From Trichomonas tenax (Eukaryota; Parabasalia; Trichomonadida; Trichomonadidae), in NCBI GenBank assembly GCA_023091735.1, contig JALKBU010000290.1, positions 1-51,366 on the forward strand: a stretch of 51,366 bases of DNA, read 5' to 3'. Numbering within the stretch: position 1 is the first letter of the stretch; every line of letters begins with the position of its first letter. Below the pieces are notes generated by a model. That model searched no databases. It saw only the letters and a program-made list of their open reading frames with translations, and was not told where the DNA came from. This document shows positions 9,990 through 20,011 of the stretch, piece after piece. The position numbers were made by a program, and so were the translations under genes.

Positions 9990-10472
9990 TTGCTTTCAGT
10001 AAAACATTGTCATCTAGTTATAGCTCTTATATTTGAATCTCTTTCAGTAAATCCATAAAACCTATCATCAAACTGATAGAATTTATCTGTATTGAAGGAT
10101 AACAAGTTTCAATCAATCTAACAGCACTGCTTGATGAAATAAATAAAGACATACTATATTAATATTGTGATATTCGTCATCTTCATTTGCCATCTTTTCG
10201 AACAATGAATAAATCTGTTCGAAACGCTCTTCGTCTTCTGGAATAATATTCATATTTCTGTAATTTTTATTGCGAAGATTTGCTTTGTAAATCATTTTGT
10301 TGAAAAAATTTATCAGTGAATCAATTTTTGTTCCAAATTTTCTAGAGAGTGATTCAATTTTCAATTGAAACTTGCAACGAATATCTCGCCCAACAGATTC
10401 AAATTTTGAATGAACAATTTGTTTCTTTTTTGAATGAGAATTCAAGAGTAATGATGTTATATAATTTGTCAA
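9990..10472 (-). pseudogene. Broken gene, paralogous to relic at 11.0-11.3 kb
   Basis: The minus strand reads 119 codons (10472-10113), highly charged, including IIPEDEERFEQIYSLFEKMA. Past the stop, coding-like sequence continues in another frame down to about 10020 (SSSAVRLIETCYPSIQINSI...), so a frameshift probably broke a longer gene. The EDEERFEQIYSLFEKMANEDD block is clearly related to KDKEHFEQIYGIFEKMANEDD in the relic at 11036-11284. I do not recognise the domain; trichomonad multigene families often have helical N-terminal parts of this kind. Confidence 0.45.
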
Positions 10473-10711
10473 AAAAAATGGAATTTCGAGAACTTTAGAA
10501 ATATGAAATAAAACAATAAACTTTTTTTTCTACTCAATGACACAGAAATTTACTTATGTCTTGATTATTTTCTAATGACTAAATCGTCTTGTTTTTGGTG
10601 AAGATATGACTGTTTATCTTTGTCTTGATTGCCTATAATCTTTTTGATATATAAATCACTGATCAGTCGATTTTGATTCCAAATCTCACACTACATTATG
10701 ATGGAATGCTT

Positions 10712-11082
10712 ATGGCAGACCAAACACCTGTCAATTAATCAGTTTTCGGACAATTTTGCGAATTAAACGAAACAGAACAAAGGAAAATTCATATGGCTTC
10801 ATCATCTAAATCACTTTATACAAACAATGTCCTCTAGATAACATCTCGATAAGGAATTATTCTCCTTATCTGATGATGAAATTGACAAACTCGAAATCTA
10901 TTCATGAAAAAAAGTCTTTCAACATATTGACATCTTCATTTAATTTTTATCAAGTCCAAAAGAATATATAATTTATTCTTGGAACAGTTCCTTTATCATT
11001 GAAAAATGTCAAACTTCCTATTTAGAAGAAAATTTTTAATCCTTTTGATAAAAAGGACAAGTTGAACATATGTAATCGTTGA
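10712..11082 (+). pseudogene. Possible plus-strand gene relic
   Basis: From an ATG at 10712 the strand reads MADQTPVN, a TAA, then GQFCELNETEQRKIHMASSS in the same frame. After a shift near 10833 it reads about 45 codons to a TAA, ILGTVPLSLKNVKLPI to a TAG, and KKIFNPFDKKDKLNICNR to TGA at 11080-11082. The pieces look protein-like but need one frameshift and several nonsense codons. The last part overlaps a more convincing minus-strand relic, so the 3' limit is doubtful. Family unknown. Confidence 0.3.
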
Positions 11083-11284
11083 TCGCAAGATGCATTGATG
11101 AATGATCATCTTCGTTTGCCATCTTCTCGAATATTCCGTAAATCTGTTCGAAATGCTCTTTGTCTTTTGGAATCATTTTCAGATTTATGTAGTTTTCATT
11201 GCTAATAGATTCTCTCAATTGTTCTATTTGTGAAAAGTGACATAAAAAATGATAGCGTTTTTCTTGGTTTACGTCAAATATATA
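11036..11284 (-). pseudogene. Gene fragment paralogous to relic at 10.1-10.5 kb
   Basis: An open minus-strand stretch without an early ATG contains DVNQEKRYHFLCHFSQIEQL and then IPKDKEHFEQIYGIFEKMAN, ending at a stop at 11036. The second block matches the 10.1-10.5-kb relic residue for residue at most positions. Both lie on the same strand 560 bp apart, as expected for a tandem duplication followed by decay. It ends 32 bp from the calpain stop codon. Function unknown. Confidence 0.45.
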
Positions 11285-11315
11285 AAATTTTCAATAACAA
11301 ATATTACAATAAAAT

Positions 11316-14300
11316 TTATTTTGATGAATGTGCAACAATTGATTTGTTGTCAGCGTTGACCAAAGCACTAATTTCAAATTGATGCTCTGTGAAAATCTTC
11401 AATACGTAGTGCGATGAGAAGTCTGATTTGTTTCTGCAGACAAAAATAACCCAATCTCCAGCATCGAGATTCCATTCGAACGAATGGACAGAAACGTTCA
11501 ATGGGATTGGCTCCGATTTATATTTATCGCCAGAGAAGATCTTCTTGATCGGTTCGTGAGACTTAACAACATAAACCCATGTGCCAATACCAGGTCCTGT
11601 TTTCTCAAGAATCATCTTAAATGAGCTGCTTCTTGTGACTTTGAGTTTATATTGAGCCAAGTTATCAGCTGATGCAGAACTTGTGACTGGTTTTGAGCCG
11701 TCATTTTCACCAGGAGACATTGTGTTGTCAATGACTGCCATGTGCTTTGGAAGAGCATCATCAGGGAGCAAAGCATAAATCGAAGCATAGTTGATGGCGA
11801 AATCTTGGAATGAAATCCAGAAAATGCCATCTTCACGCTTTTCGAATTTGCATCTTTGTGCAACTGCTGGATATTGATCCCAGAGCGGGCTGTCATCAGA
11901 CCAATCGCCTTCCCACTCGTGATCACCCCATGGATTTCTGAGCTGCAGAAGTTGGAATCCTCTGTATTCAACGACATCCAAAATGTTGTAAGCATGGCCT
12001 TGAACAATTCCGTTTCTTTTTGAATAGTTTGATCCTTCAGGAGAACCGCAAATCAAGAAACCACCTGTCTCATGATATGAAAGTAACTGTTCCCAAAGTG
12101 CACCTGAGTTTACTCGTTCTCTAACGTCAAGGGATTCAAGATCCATGATAACGGGATATCCGCCAATTAAGCGATATAAAGCAGCATCTGGTGTTCCACC
12201 TGTGCTCTCTGAATAGCTTCCGATGACTTTGCAGAAGGCTTTTTCGACAACGCAGAACCACCAAGGAGAAGTTTCTTTCGCTGGAGTGATGCATCTGAGT
12301 TTTCCATTAACAACAGGCAACGTTGTGTCAACGATGATGTTCATTCTCTTGTTCATCGCGTTGAAGACAACACATGTTACGCCATTCGTTTTGGCCAACT
12401 CTGGTTTGTAAAATAAGTTCTTGACATAGTCTGGTCTGTTGCAAACCGCAGATAAAGCAGTCACAAGATAGCAATCGCCGAGATATCCTTGAAGAATGTC
12501 ACTTGCTTCGCAAACTTTCTCGAAGTCTCTTCCTTGGAATAAAACTTCACCTCTCTCCCATTTAGCGTCGTTGAGAATTCTATTATCTTTCTCTTCGATG
12601 TGTTTTGTCGGATGGAAACCTTCATCAACGTATTTCTTGTTGTTGTCTGGTCTGATGTTATTTACCATTCCAATGATTTCTTCTCTAAGGTTTAAGTAAT
12701 CTTCGACATTCTTCCATTGCGGATTTGTGCAGATTTTTCCTGTCGTTGATGTGATGTTGACAATGTTTTGGTTTTGCGGAGGAGTGACAGACTTGATTTC
12801 ATATATCTTCATGTAGATGCCGATGATTCTTTCTCTGTCAAGTGGAGAGAAATCTTTTCCGTCTAAGAACGAAGTATCGATCTTGAATGTCTTGAGTTTG
12901 AGAATCAATTTCTGCTTGCAAGTGATGAAAGCCATCTCTGATGAAATGTATAATTGGGCTTTGAGCGCAGAAATGAACAAAGAAATTGCAGAATTGATGC
13001 GATGATTGATTTTCTCTGAGTTAAAGCATTGCTGCAAATCAACTCTGTTGTTGACTTCTGTTGCAGTGAAATGAGGTCCAACGCCGGCAGCATTCATTGA
13101 TTTGTTGATAGCGTGCATAACAGTGCTTGCTGAAATGTATGTAACTGAAGAAATGCACTTCATGTCGAGCAATAACAATAACGAAATTCCGAACAAGAAA
13201 GCGAGATAGAAAACAGCATTGATGCAGAATGGTGGCAGCAAGAAAGTATTATCTTCAACGCATCCGAATAATCCCCAAAGCCAAACAATGAAAACGAAAG
13301 AAATCATTGAGAACGTGAAGAATGGAATCTTATATAAACCGCCTTGGCTGTATCTTCTTGCGGGGAAGAAATAGTTCGTGAAAACTAAAACTTGTGTGTC
13401 TGTGTTAATCAATGTATACATCAATGTGCAGCAGAGACTCAAGAATGCGAAAATGATGCTGACAATGGTGTACAAGAAGTATGGCGTTGGATGTGATTTG
13501 ATGATGAAAACGACTTCAACAATTGAGTAAATGATGAACAAAATGATTGCAAAAACAGACAAGAACGAGAATCTCCATTTCCTTCTCTGCATAGCGAACA
13601 AAAAGATGGCTCCGCTGAAGATGAGCATGAAAACTTCAGCAGCAACAGCGCCGGCCATTTTTAAGTCTGTCTTAAAGAAGAAGTATAATGAAGCAGCTGT
13701 TAAACCACCAGAAACAATCAATGTCAACAAAAGTGGGCCTGAAGTGAAGTTCCATTTCTTTCTATAAGTCCAAATTATGCACACTCCATAGCAAATTATA
13801 ACAACACCAATAACCAACAGATAGATGACAACATTGAGCATGTGATATCCAAAGAAGGAGCAGCAGAATCCTGCATACAAGAAACAGAATAAAATAAATG
13901 ATATTTGTGCATCCCATTTAAATGTTGGAGTAATGAAATAATGTACAAAACCAAAGAATCCGTAAACAGATAAAAGACCAAGAACGAAAGTGACGCCAAT
14001 GATGCTCTTGTTGAGAACTATTGGAACAATTATTAAAGCAATCATATCTATAACTAACAAAGTTCCAAAGATATACATTCTCACGATGTTGTGACTTCCT
14101 TTCTTGAAATTAAATCCATTTCCAAACACCAAAACGAGAACCAAGAAACCATCTGTAAGCAAGAAGCAGATCAAGAAAACTGTTGAAACTTGTGATATCG
14201 TGATCGAAAGACCTTTGTAGAACAGCAAAAAGACGACAACGATAACAAAACCAATGCAATTCGATAATGTCATCAGCATTGTCATTCTGCCTCTGTTATT

Positions 14301-15533
14301 GAAGGCACAGATAAGCGCAGAGATGCACAATGAAACAGAGACAGAAAACGCCAAAACAATTACTAAAACAGTTGATTGCGTTGTGTTGAATAATTGTGTT
14401 TTTGCATTTTCTCCAAAAACGAAAACATCTGCACAAGCAAGGCCGACAATGAATGCAAAGGCGACAAAACTTGCTATTGCCTCGAATGACGATGGTCTGC
14501 GGCCTTCTGGTGTGATTTTCTCTAATTGTTCTTTAATCTCATCTGAAATTTTGTCTGATTTGATTCTAGTGTGGTTGGAACAGCACGCTGTGATGATAAA
14601 GAACCAATGGAGGAATCTTATCAAGCAGTAACTTCCAAAAATCGAGAAATATATTGTGTGTCCAAATAACCAATAACTTGCGCCCAAAGTGACAACAATC
14701 GACTTCAATATGTAAGCCCCAAACAATAATCTCATTGTTTGCAATTGGTTATACATGAAATATTGTCTAATGAAAATTAATACATCTAAAGCAATGGAAC
14801 CGGCGACAGTCATCGATGTCTCGTTGTCTCTAAAGAGGCCATAGAATATGAAATTGAAGCCAAAAGATGATACAATCACTATAGGAATGCACCACCATTT
14901 TAATCTGTGACTTCCTTCAAGCCAATTCTCATACTTCTTTGAGGATAAGTCGCTTGACAGCTGCTCTCTCGATTCTTCGTTCGAAATTATATCCTTCACG
15001 GTCTCGTTGTTGATTTTCTGTCTTGAAAGTGATAAACAAAAGGCATATACAAGCAATGAAGGGCATGTTAAGAGATATCCGAGTGCCTCCCACGATTTCT
15101 CCTTATACAAGAAGCTTGTTGCAGTGTTTAAAGCAATGATTAACAATAAAATAAGTGGAATCATGATTTTAGCAGTCAATCCAACTTTGAAACCATTGTG
15201 TTTGAAATTCTGGAACGCCAACAGCAGTGACATGAATATAAAAGGAACGATTGAGACCGCAATTGCAATCACGAGTCCGTGAGTGATGGAATGGAGAATG
15301 ATAGCGAATATAATTGGTAATAGAAATGGCAGAGCAAAGAAAATCCACCAGAAAATTGTGCATAAAATGTACTTTAGAGTGCCTCTTGCAGATTTGATGT
15401 AATTTTCAATGACAAAAGGCGCAAAAATGAATGGACGCCAGTAGAAATACTTTTTGCAGACGAATGACCATATTCCTATGATGATAGAGTAAGGAATTCC
15501 AAAAGCTAAAACATATGTCCAAGTTCTATCCAT
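11316..15533 (-). CDS. Calpain-type cysteine protease with multi-pass membrane N-terminus
   Basis: 1405 residues, ATG at 15533. Residues 1 to about 800 hold some twenty hydrophobic segments, followed by a cytosolic linker of about 200 residues. A CysPc domain then spans about 1000-1290, with LQGYLGDCYLVTALSA (Cys1021), QGHAYNILDV (His1180) and LRNPWGDHEWEGDW (Asn1200), so the catalytic triad is complete. The last ~110 residues look like the beta-rich calpain C-terminal domain. The architecture matches plant DEK1-like phytocalpains, which are larger (about 2150 residues), and predicts a protease tethered to a membrane. No EF-hand region is seen. An Inr-like TCATTTTTCTTC abuts the ATG and two TTTACATGWCA copies lie 218 and 249 bp upstream. 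Substrate and membrane location are unknown. Family assignment (C2) is secure. Confidence 0.95.
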   Translation of the reverse strand: MDRTWTYVLAFGIPYSIIIGIWSFVCKKYFYWRPFIFAPFVIENYIKSARGTLKYILCTIFWWIFFALPFLLPIIFAIILHSITHGLVIAIAVSIVPFIFMSLLLAFQNFKHNGFKVGLTAKIMIPLILLLIIALNTATSFLYKEKSWEALGYLLTCPSLLVYAFCLSLSRQKINNETVKDIISNEESREQLSSDLSSKKYENWLEGSHRLKWWCIPIVIVSSFGFNFIFYGLFRDNETSMTVAGSIALDVLIFIRQYFMYNQLQTMRLLFGAYILKSIVVTLGASYWLFGHTIYFSIFGSYCLIRFLHWFFIITACCSNHTRIKSDKISDEIKEQLEKITPEGRRPSSFEAIASFVAFAFIVGLACADVFVFGENAKTQLFNTTQSTVLVIVLAFSVSVSLCISALICAFNNRGRMTMLMTLSNCIGFVIVVVFLLFYKGLSITISQVSTVFLICFLLTDGFLVLVLVFGNGFNFKKGSHNIVRMYIFGTLLVIDMIALIIVPIVLNKSIIGVTFVLGLLSVYGFFGFVHYFITPTFKWDAQISFILFCFLYAGFCCSFFGYHMLNVVIYLLVIGVVIICYGVCIIWTYRKKWNFTSGPLLLTLIVSGGLTAASLYFFFKTDLKMAGAVAAEVFMLIFSGAIFLFAMQRRKWRFSFLSVFAIILFIIYSIVEVVFIIKSHPTPYFLYTIVSIIFAFLSLCCTLMYTLINTDTQVLVFTNYFFPARRYSQGGLYKIPFFTFSMISFVFIVWLWGLFGCVEDNTFLLPPFCINAVFYLAFLFGISLLLLLDMKCISSVTYISASTVMHAINKSMNAAGVGPHFTATEVNNRVDLQQCFNSEKINHRINSAISLFISALKAQLYISSEMAFITCKQKLILKLKTFKIDTSFLDGKDFSPLDRERIIGIYMKIYEIKSVTPPQNQNIVNITSTTGKICTNPQWKNVEDYLNLREEIIGMVNNIRPDNNKKYVDEGFHPTKHIEEKDNRILNDAKWERGEVLFQGRDFEKVCEASDILQGYLGDCYLVTALSAVCNRPDYVKNLFYKPELAKTNGVTCVVFNAMNKRMNIIVDTTLPVVNGKLRCITPAKETSPWWFCVVEKAFCKVIGSYSESTGGTPDAALYRLIGGYPVIMDLESLDVRERVNSGALWEQLLSYHETGGFLICGSPEGSNYSKRNGIVQGHAYNILDVVEYRGFQLLQLRNPWGDHEWEGDWSDDSPLWDQYPAVAQRCKFEKREDGIFWISFQDFAINYASIYALLPDDALPKHMAVIDNTMSPGENDGSKPVTSSASADNLAQYKLKVTRSSSFKMILEKTGPGIGTWVYVVKSHEPIKKIFSGDKYKSEPIPLNVSVHSFEWNLDAGDWVIFVCRNKSDFSSHYVLKIFTEHQFEISALVNADNKSIVAHSSK

Positions 15534-15550
15534 GAAGAAAAATGAAATGA
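15534..15550 (-). promoter_or_regulatory. Inr-like element of the calpain gene
   Basis: On the coding strand the ATG is directly preceded by TCATTTCATTTTTCTTC, two overlapping matches to the trichomonad initiator TCAYTW. In Trichomonas vaginalis such elements set the transcription start within about 20 bases of the ATG. The match is seen; function is inferred. Confidence 0.5.
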
Positions 15551-15750
15551 AAACAGAAATAACTCAAATCTCAAAGAGCTTTGTCTTGCTGCATAATAAT
15601 ATTTATCATCAGATTTCAAATTAAATTACCGCTTTTATGTCTAATTTTTTAAATATAGACTTACATTATGATAGGGGTTGTACTGTTAAAATATTTAAGC
15701 TTTATATAAAGGATATTGTCTTCTTTTTATTTGAAATAAAATCATCATTT

Positions 15751-15792
15751 TGACATGTAAATATATTAATTTGAATTATTGTGTCATGTAAA
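15751..15792 (-). promoter_or_regulatory. Two TTTACATGWCA copies upstream of calpain gene
   Basis: TGACATGTAAA (15751-15761) and TGTCATGTAAA (15782-15792) are exact minus-strand copies, 31 bp apart start to start, in the same orientation as the calpain gene 218-249 bp downstream. A degenerate third copy (AACCTGTAAAA) follows near 15819. Confidence 0.45.
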
Positions 15793-15799
15793 ATGATTT

Positions 15800-17290
15800 T
15801 ATACAAAAATTTAACCTGTAAAATTTAATAAGGTTATAGTCCGAAGTCACTCCACGCCCTAATTCCATACCTACTTAAGCCTATGATCTCTTTTTTCCCA
15901 CTCACTTATATACATCAATTCCTTTTTAGCCCTTAACTTTCAGCTAACAGTTTCAAAATACCAAAATATGAAAAATAAACCTCAAATTTTTATACTTATT
16001 ACATGCTCATCTTATATTTAATGTTGGTGTATTCCACGTGTTACTTTCAAATCCCAAAATTAACAATTTTTTGAAATTCAGAATAAATATTAATGTACTG
16101 AAAGACAAAGATTAACTAAATAATAACCTCTACCACTAAGGTTTATTTACTAGTTCACCAGATTTCAAAAGCATGAACTTTTAGTTTTTCTCGAATTACT
16201 TATCAATTATTTCATCATATCCGAATTTTGCACAGTAAGCTATTAATACACCATTTTCTATTTTAACATTTTCTACAATTATATATTTTGATTCAAAAAT
16301 TTTTCTTGAATAAAAAGTTCTTTTGTAAAGTACAATAATGCTATTTAGTAAAGTATACAATTAAACATGATAAAGCTTTAACACTGATAAAATTGTTGAA
16401 GGAAAAAAAAATATTTTATGATTGAACTAAAAGTATGCAAAATTGTTTGAGGTTGATGTACACGTAAACTTTTGTTAGTTGTTCCTGATACATTTGGTGT
16501 TAAAGTTTAGCTACACTGGATAAATAACGAAGCAAGCTAGGAAAAAGCGTATTTTTCATAAAAACTGAAAACGAATAATGTCACAACAACAACTAGAACC
16601 GAAACAATCAAGAGGCGATCTTGATTGAGGTCTTGACATGGCTCAGCAACGTGAAAAAAATTAAAATAACTTATTTTTTACAAAAAAACGTTATTTTAAT
16701 ACAATGCTTTTTATATCCCCATAAGCGCATTAGTATGCTGTTTATTAGTTGTATTTCTATAATCTAAAGTATAAAAACAAAAATCATGCAAAACAAAATA
16801 TGATCAGCTCAAAATCAGAGATAAGAGCTTAATAATAAGCAGGTACTTTATCCATTCACATCCGATCATATCAGTGTTAGTTAATTACGATGTTTAATTA
16901 TTCAATGAAATTTTAATAATTTTTTTGAAAAATCTCACTAAGGACGCTAAGGATACGCAAAATCCCAATGCGGGTTAAAAGGCTTATACGTATCTGACAT
17001 ACCCAAATGCATACTCTAAAAATATAAAAAAAAACAGCTTTTTTGATTCAAAATAAGATATTTTACGAATCTAAATCAGTAGATAATGTCTATAATTGAT
17101 TATGAATCGAATGAAATCTATAATTTTGCAGCATTTTTAAAATAACGGGTTCTGAGTTTCCATTTTAATCGTTCTAATTTTTTCTTTTTTCTTTTTATTT
17201 GTGTCAGATTTTATTTTTTGATATGTTGAAATTGAAACTACAATGGACATATATGGTTTAAATTGATTCGTTATGAGTGTTCAAATTATT
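15800..17290. other. AT-rich intergenic DNA, no gene seen
   Basis: About 1.5 kb without an open frame that resembles a protein, without long inverted repeats and without tRNA signatures that I can find. A small hairpin-forming GC word (CCCAATGCGGG) sits near 16965. Confidence 0.5.
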
Positions 17291-17830
17291 TTCTTATGTG
17301 CGTATAAATTGACTAAATGCAAAACGGTTATCCATTCAATTTTCAGTTCCGCAAATCCATCTGCGTGCAGTCATTCTATACGCACTTAAGAAAATATTCT
17401 ATGACAAAATATTTTGAACACGCTTAACGAATCCAATAGAACAACAATATATAGAGAGTTGGATAAGCAATCATATTTTATAAGTTCTAAAAAGTGACGA
17501 CCTTTACTTCACATCTTGTTTGGGTCATCAAAGCCCACCAGAGTCCACCAACAAAGGCTCCTCAATATGCATTTTTGAGGCATCTGTTCTGAAACGTGAA
17601 AGGCTCCTGTTAAAACACTTGAAAATTTCACTGTTTTTTCTCCTGTAAAACACCACTTTTTGAAGGCAACATAGCAAGATACTTTAAGCGCATGCAGCCA
17701 CGCTATATTAAATACAATTAATTTTTAATTTATAAATTTACTTTTATTTTACTATTTTTAACTTATTGGGGAGGGTTTGGGAGGGGCGACAGCGAGGCGC
17801 GAGGAGCCAGAAAAGCGTGTTTTTTACACA
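17290..17830 (-). repeat. Dispersed repeat, copy B
   Basis: It holds, in reverse orientation relative to 7680-8310, the words TGCAAAACGGTTAT (17318), ATACGCACTTAAG (17378) and a GC core GGGGAGGGTTTGGGAGGGGC (17768-17787), which is the reverse complement of the copy A core at 19 of 20 bases. The two copies have diverged strongly between these anchors and differ in length. No gene is present. A TCACTTTTGT-type word follows at 17830. Confidence 0.5.
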
Positions 17831-18131
17831 AAAGTGACCATTTGAGAATCCTTAATCTCACTTTTCTGCCTTGTGTCAGAAAACGTTATTCTTTCTGAAT
17901 TATTTGGCTTAGATACTTAGGAATATTAATTTATAGAACATATAGAGTCTAAAATTTGTGGCTGTCAGATTCAAAATTCGAAAATTTGACCCATTTTTAT
18001 TCTTCCATTAGATAGTACTCTCGGTAGAAAATCTATATTGCTTAATAACATTTTAAAAATATTATTTTTGGGAGTAGAATGACCTCTTTACAAATCATAT
18101 TTCATTTTTACACATCAAAAATAATTTGAAA

Positions 18132-18167
18132 TCTGCCATGTGACAGCGTAAAGTGTCACATGGCAGA
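18132..18167. repeat. Hairpin 2a of the 18.3-kb cluster (36 nt)
   Basis: TCTGCCATGTGACA (18132-18145) is perfectly complementary to 18154-18167 around an 8-base loop. Pairing continues outward five more bases if a single T bulge is allowed. Confidence 0.75.
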
Positions 18168-18267
18168 ATTTCACATTTTTGGCTGTAACAATAATGCACC
18201 GCTACAACTATAACGTGACAGTACCACTGTGATTATGGCATGAAACACAACATTTGTTGGAGTTTCG

Positions 18268-18363
18268 AGATTCTCTCGTTGTTCTTTGCCAGTGCAGCAT
18301 TGGGACATGGAAACAAAATATCTACCAACAGTGCTGCACTGGCATAGAACAACGAGAGAGTCT
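18268..18363. repeat. Hairpin 2b of the 18.3-kb cluster (96 nt)
   Basis: Arms 18268-18299 and 18332-18363 are 32 bases each with two mismatches, one of which would be a U-G pair in a plus-strand RNA. The loop is 32 bases. The stem includes CTCTCGTTGTTCT and GCCAGTGCAGCA. It shares no sequence with the neighbouring hairpins. Confidence 0.85.
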
Positions 18364-18394
18364 GGAAAGATATGAATCAACTGAGTTTTGAAAG

Positions 18395-18481
18395 TTGTTT
18401 CTATTGTCCAATACGCAGTGGAAAAGCCATTTAAACATGATATAAATGGCATTTCCACGGTGTATTGGACAATAGAAACAA
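18395..18481. repeat. Hairpin 2c of the 18.3-kb cluster (87 nt)
   Basis: Arms 18395-18433 and 18443-18481 are 39 bases each with three mismatches (one a possible G-U) and a 9-base loop. The stem begins TTGTTTCTATTGTCCAATAC. It lies 31 bp after hairpin 2b. From 18482 to 18759 the DNA is AT-rich without a gene. Confidence 0.85.
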
Positions 18482-18759
18482 ATCTGACTCAAATATCGAA
18501 ATAATCTTATAATATTATGTTTTAAAGTTGATTTAAATTAAATAAATAGTATTTATATACACAGGATATTACATTTTTCAAATTTTATAGCTTATTTTCA
18601 AATCTGACATATGAGTTTACATCATATAACATTACGTGACAAATGTCAGAAAATATTTGATGCGTTAATTTCTCGATGTGTGATGCATATATAAGACAGA
18701 CATTAATGGATTACAATACTATATATTATTCTATCTATCTATATAATATAATACAATTT

Positions 18760-19160
18760 TTAAATGTGATTACAGGTTCGAAATGAGATATTACTATAGT
18801 AGAGACAAATCAAAAAAATTAAATATTCATAAGATTCAAATGAACCAAATTGACAAGCAAAACTTGTAAGATTATAATCCATATTCATAATTTCAATTGT
18901 TGAATATCTGAAACTATTTATATCTTTATGCCCAAGTTCTAACTGTAGTCTATTTATGTCATTTGATAATATTGCCGAAAAATACAATGTATCTCCTTTT
19001 ATTAATAGCATAATTTCATCTCCTGACTATTTTACAAATGGATTTTTCTCAGCACTCTTGGCATCATCTAAAAGCTGCTCAGTAGAGCTTAAAGAACTGT
19101 ATTTAAACTGTTTACAAATCTTGTATAACAGTAAATGAAATTCGTAATTCTTAAAATTCC
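18760..19160 (-). pseudogene. Ankyrin/DUF3447-type gene fragment
   Basis: An open minus-strand stretch (19011-18760) reads GDTLYFSAILSNDINRLQLE, then a segment ending ACQFGSFESYEYLI, which fits the capped ankyrin or DUF3447 layout (…A..ND...L…A..G…..YL) seen in the intact 661-residue protein at 31258. Upstream in the same frame, past a TAG, it continues with NYEFHLLLYKICKQFKYSSL and TEQLLDDAKSAEKNPF. The frame has one nonsense codon and the ankyrin array is cut after about one repeat, so it is a truncated, inactive copy. Confidence 0.5.
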
Positions 19161-19416
19161 TGAAAAACAAGATCCGAATAAGTTTGTTGATGTAACTTAA
19201 ACTGCATGACTTATCATCGATAAATACACGTATTTTGTTAAAAGCGTTAATGGGTCTAATTTTGAAAAACTCTCATCAAATATTACTTTCTCAACTTGGA
19301 TGTGTTTAACAAACGCCGGGGATCTCAGCATCCGATATCTTCAGAAGCTCAGTGGAGTTCATAAAGAATACGAAGCTTTGTCAAAAATTAAGAAAAAAAC
19401 TTCTTGTCATATATAA
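19135..19416 (+). pseudogene. Plus-strand gene fragment with two in-frame stops
   Basis: One frame of 94 codons from the ATG at 19135 to TAA at 19414-19416 is interrupted by TAA and TGA around 19200. It begins MKFVILKIPEKQDPNKFVDV and after the stops reads LIIDKYTYFVKSVNGSNFEK and later NAGDLSIRYLQKLSGVHKEY. The composition is protein-like, but I do not recognise the family. It starts head-to-head with the ankyrin-type relic on the other strand, as if the two had shared a promoter. Confidence 0.4.
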
Positions 19417-19419
19417 TTA

Positions 19420-19430
19420 TTTACATGACA
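19420..19430 (+). promoter_or_regulatory. TTTACATGWCA motif copy
   Basis: Exact TTTACATGACA followed by AAATT. The following 19431-20011 holds a GC-richer patch (19450-19530) and no recognised gene. Confidence 0.35.
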
Positions 19431-20011
19431 AAATTTTTATAAAAGAAAAGGAGGGAAACTCCCCTTCTTCCAGGAAACAGATCCCCATCTTTGGGCTGTA
19501 GATCCAGGTGTCCCACCCAAGTAATTTGTGAACGCAGGTCGAAAAAAATAAATCATTTCGAAATTTAATAAATGCCAAAACATCAACCACAATGCATGCC
19601 TTGACTTATCTTATGTTTTTATTGCGTTCAATTATATACGCATCCTTCAGGATTGAAATTTTATTTTCGCCAAAAATCATTATAATAACACAAAATCTTC
19701 AGTGGTTGAAATGAAGTAACCATTATGATACTTTTCGTTATATATAGTTCTTGCCAAGTCAGGATATACAATTAAGATTTTAATATGATTCTTCAGAAAG
19801 AAGTCAGAATAGGCAGCAATACGAAAGCATACTGAAAATAAATACCTGTTCAAAATCAAAATATTTAGTTATAATAAAAATGGGAAATATAAATTATATT
19901 TTTTTTTTCGTTTTTTAGAGAAAGCGTGAGAAAATTCGACTTCTTCGAAGTTGATTTTCAAGATCATTTGGTATTTCAGCATCACACTATTTCACCATCA
20001 GCAAGCAAGCA

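Noticed and set aside
11612..15363. Several long open frames on both strands within the calpain gene
   Set aside because: They are out-of-frame shadows of a clearly coding sequence with an intact catalytic triad.
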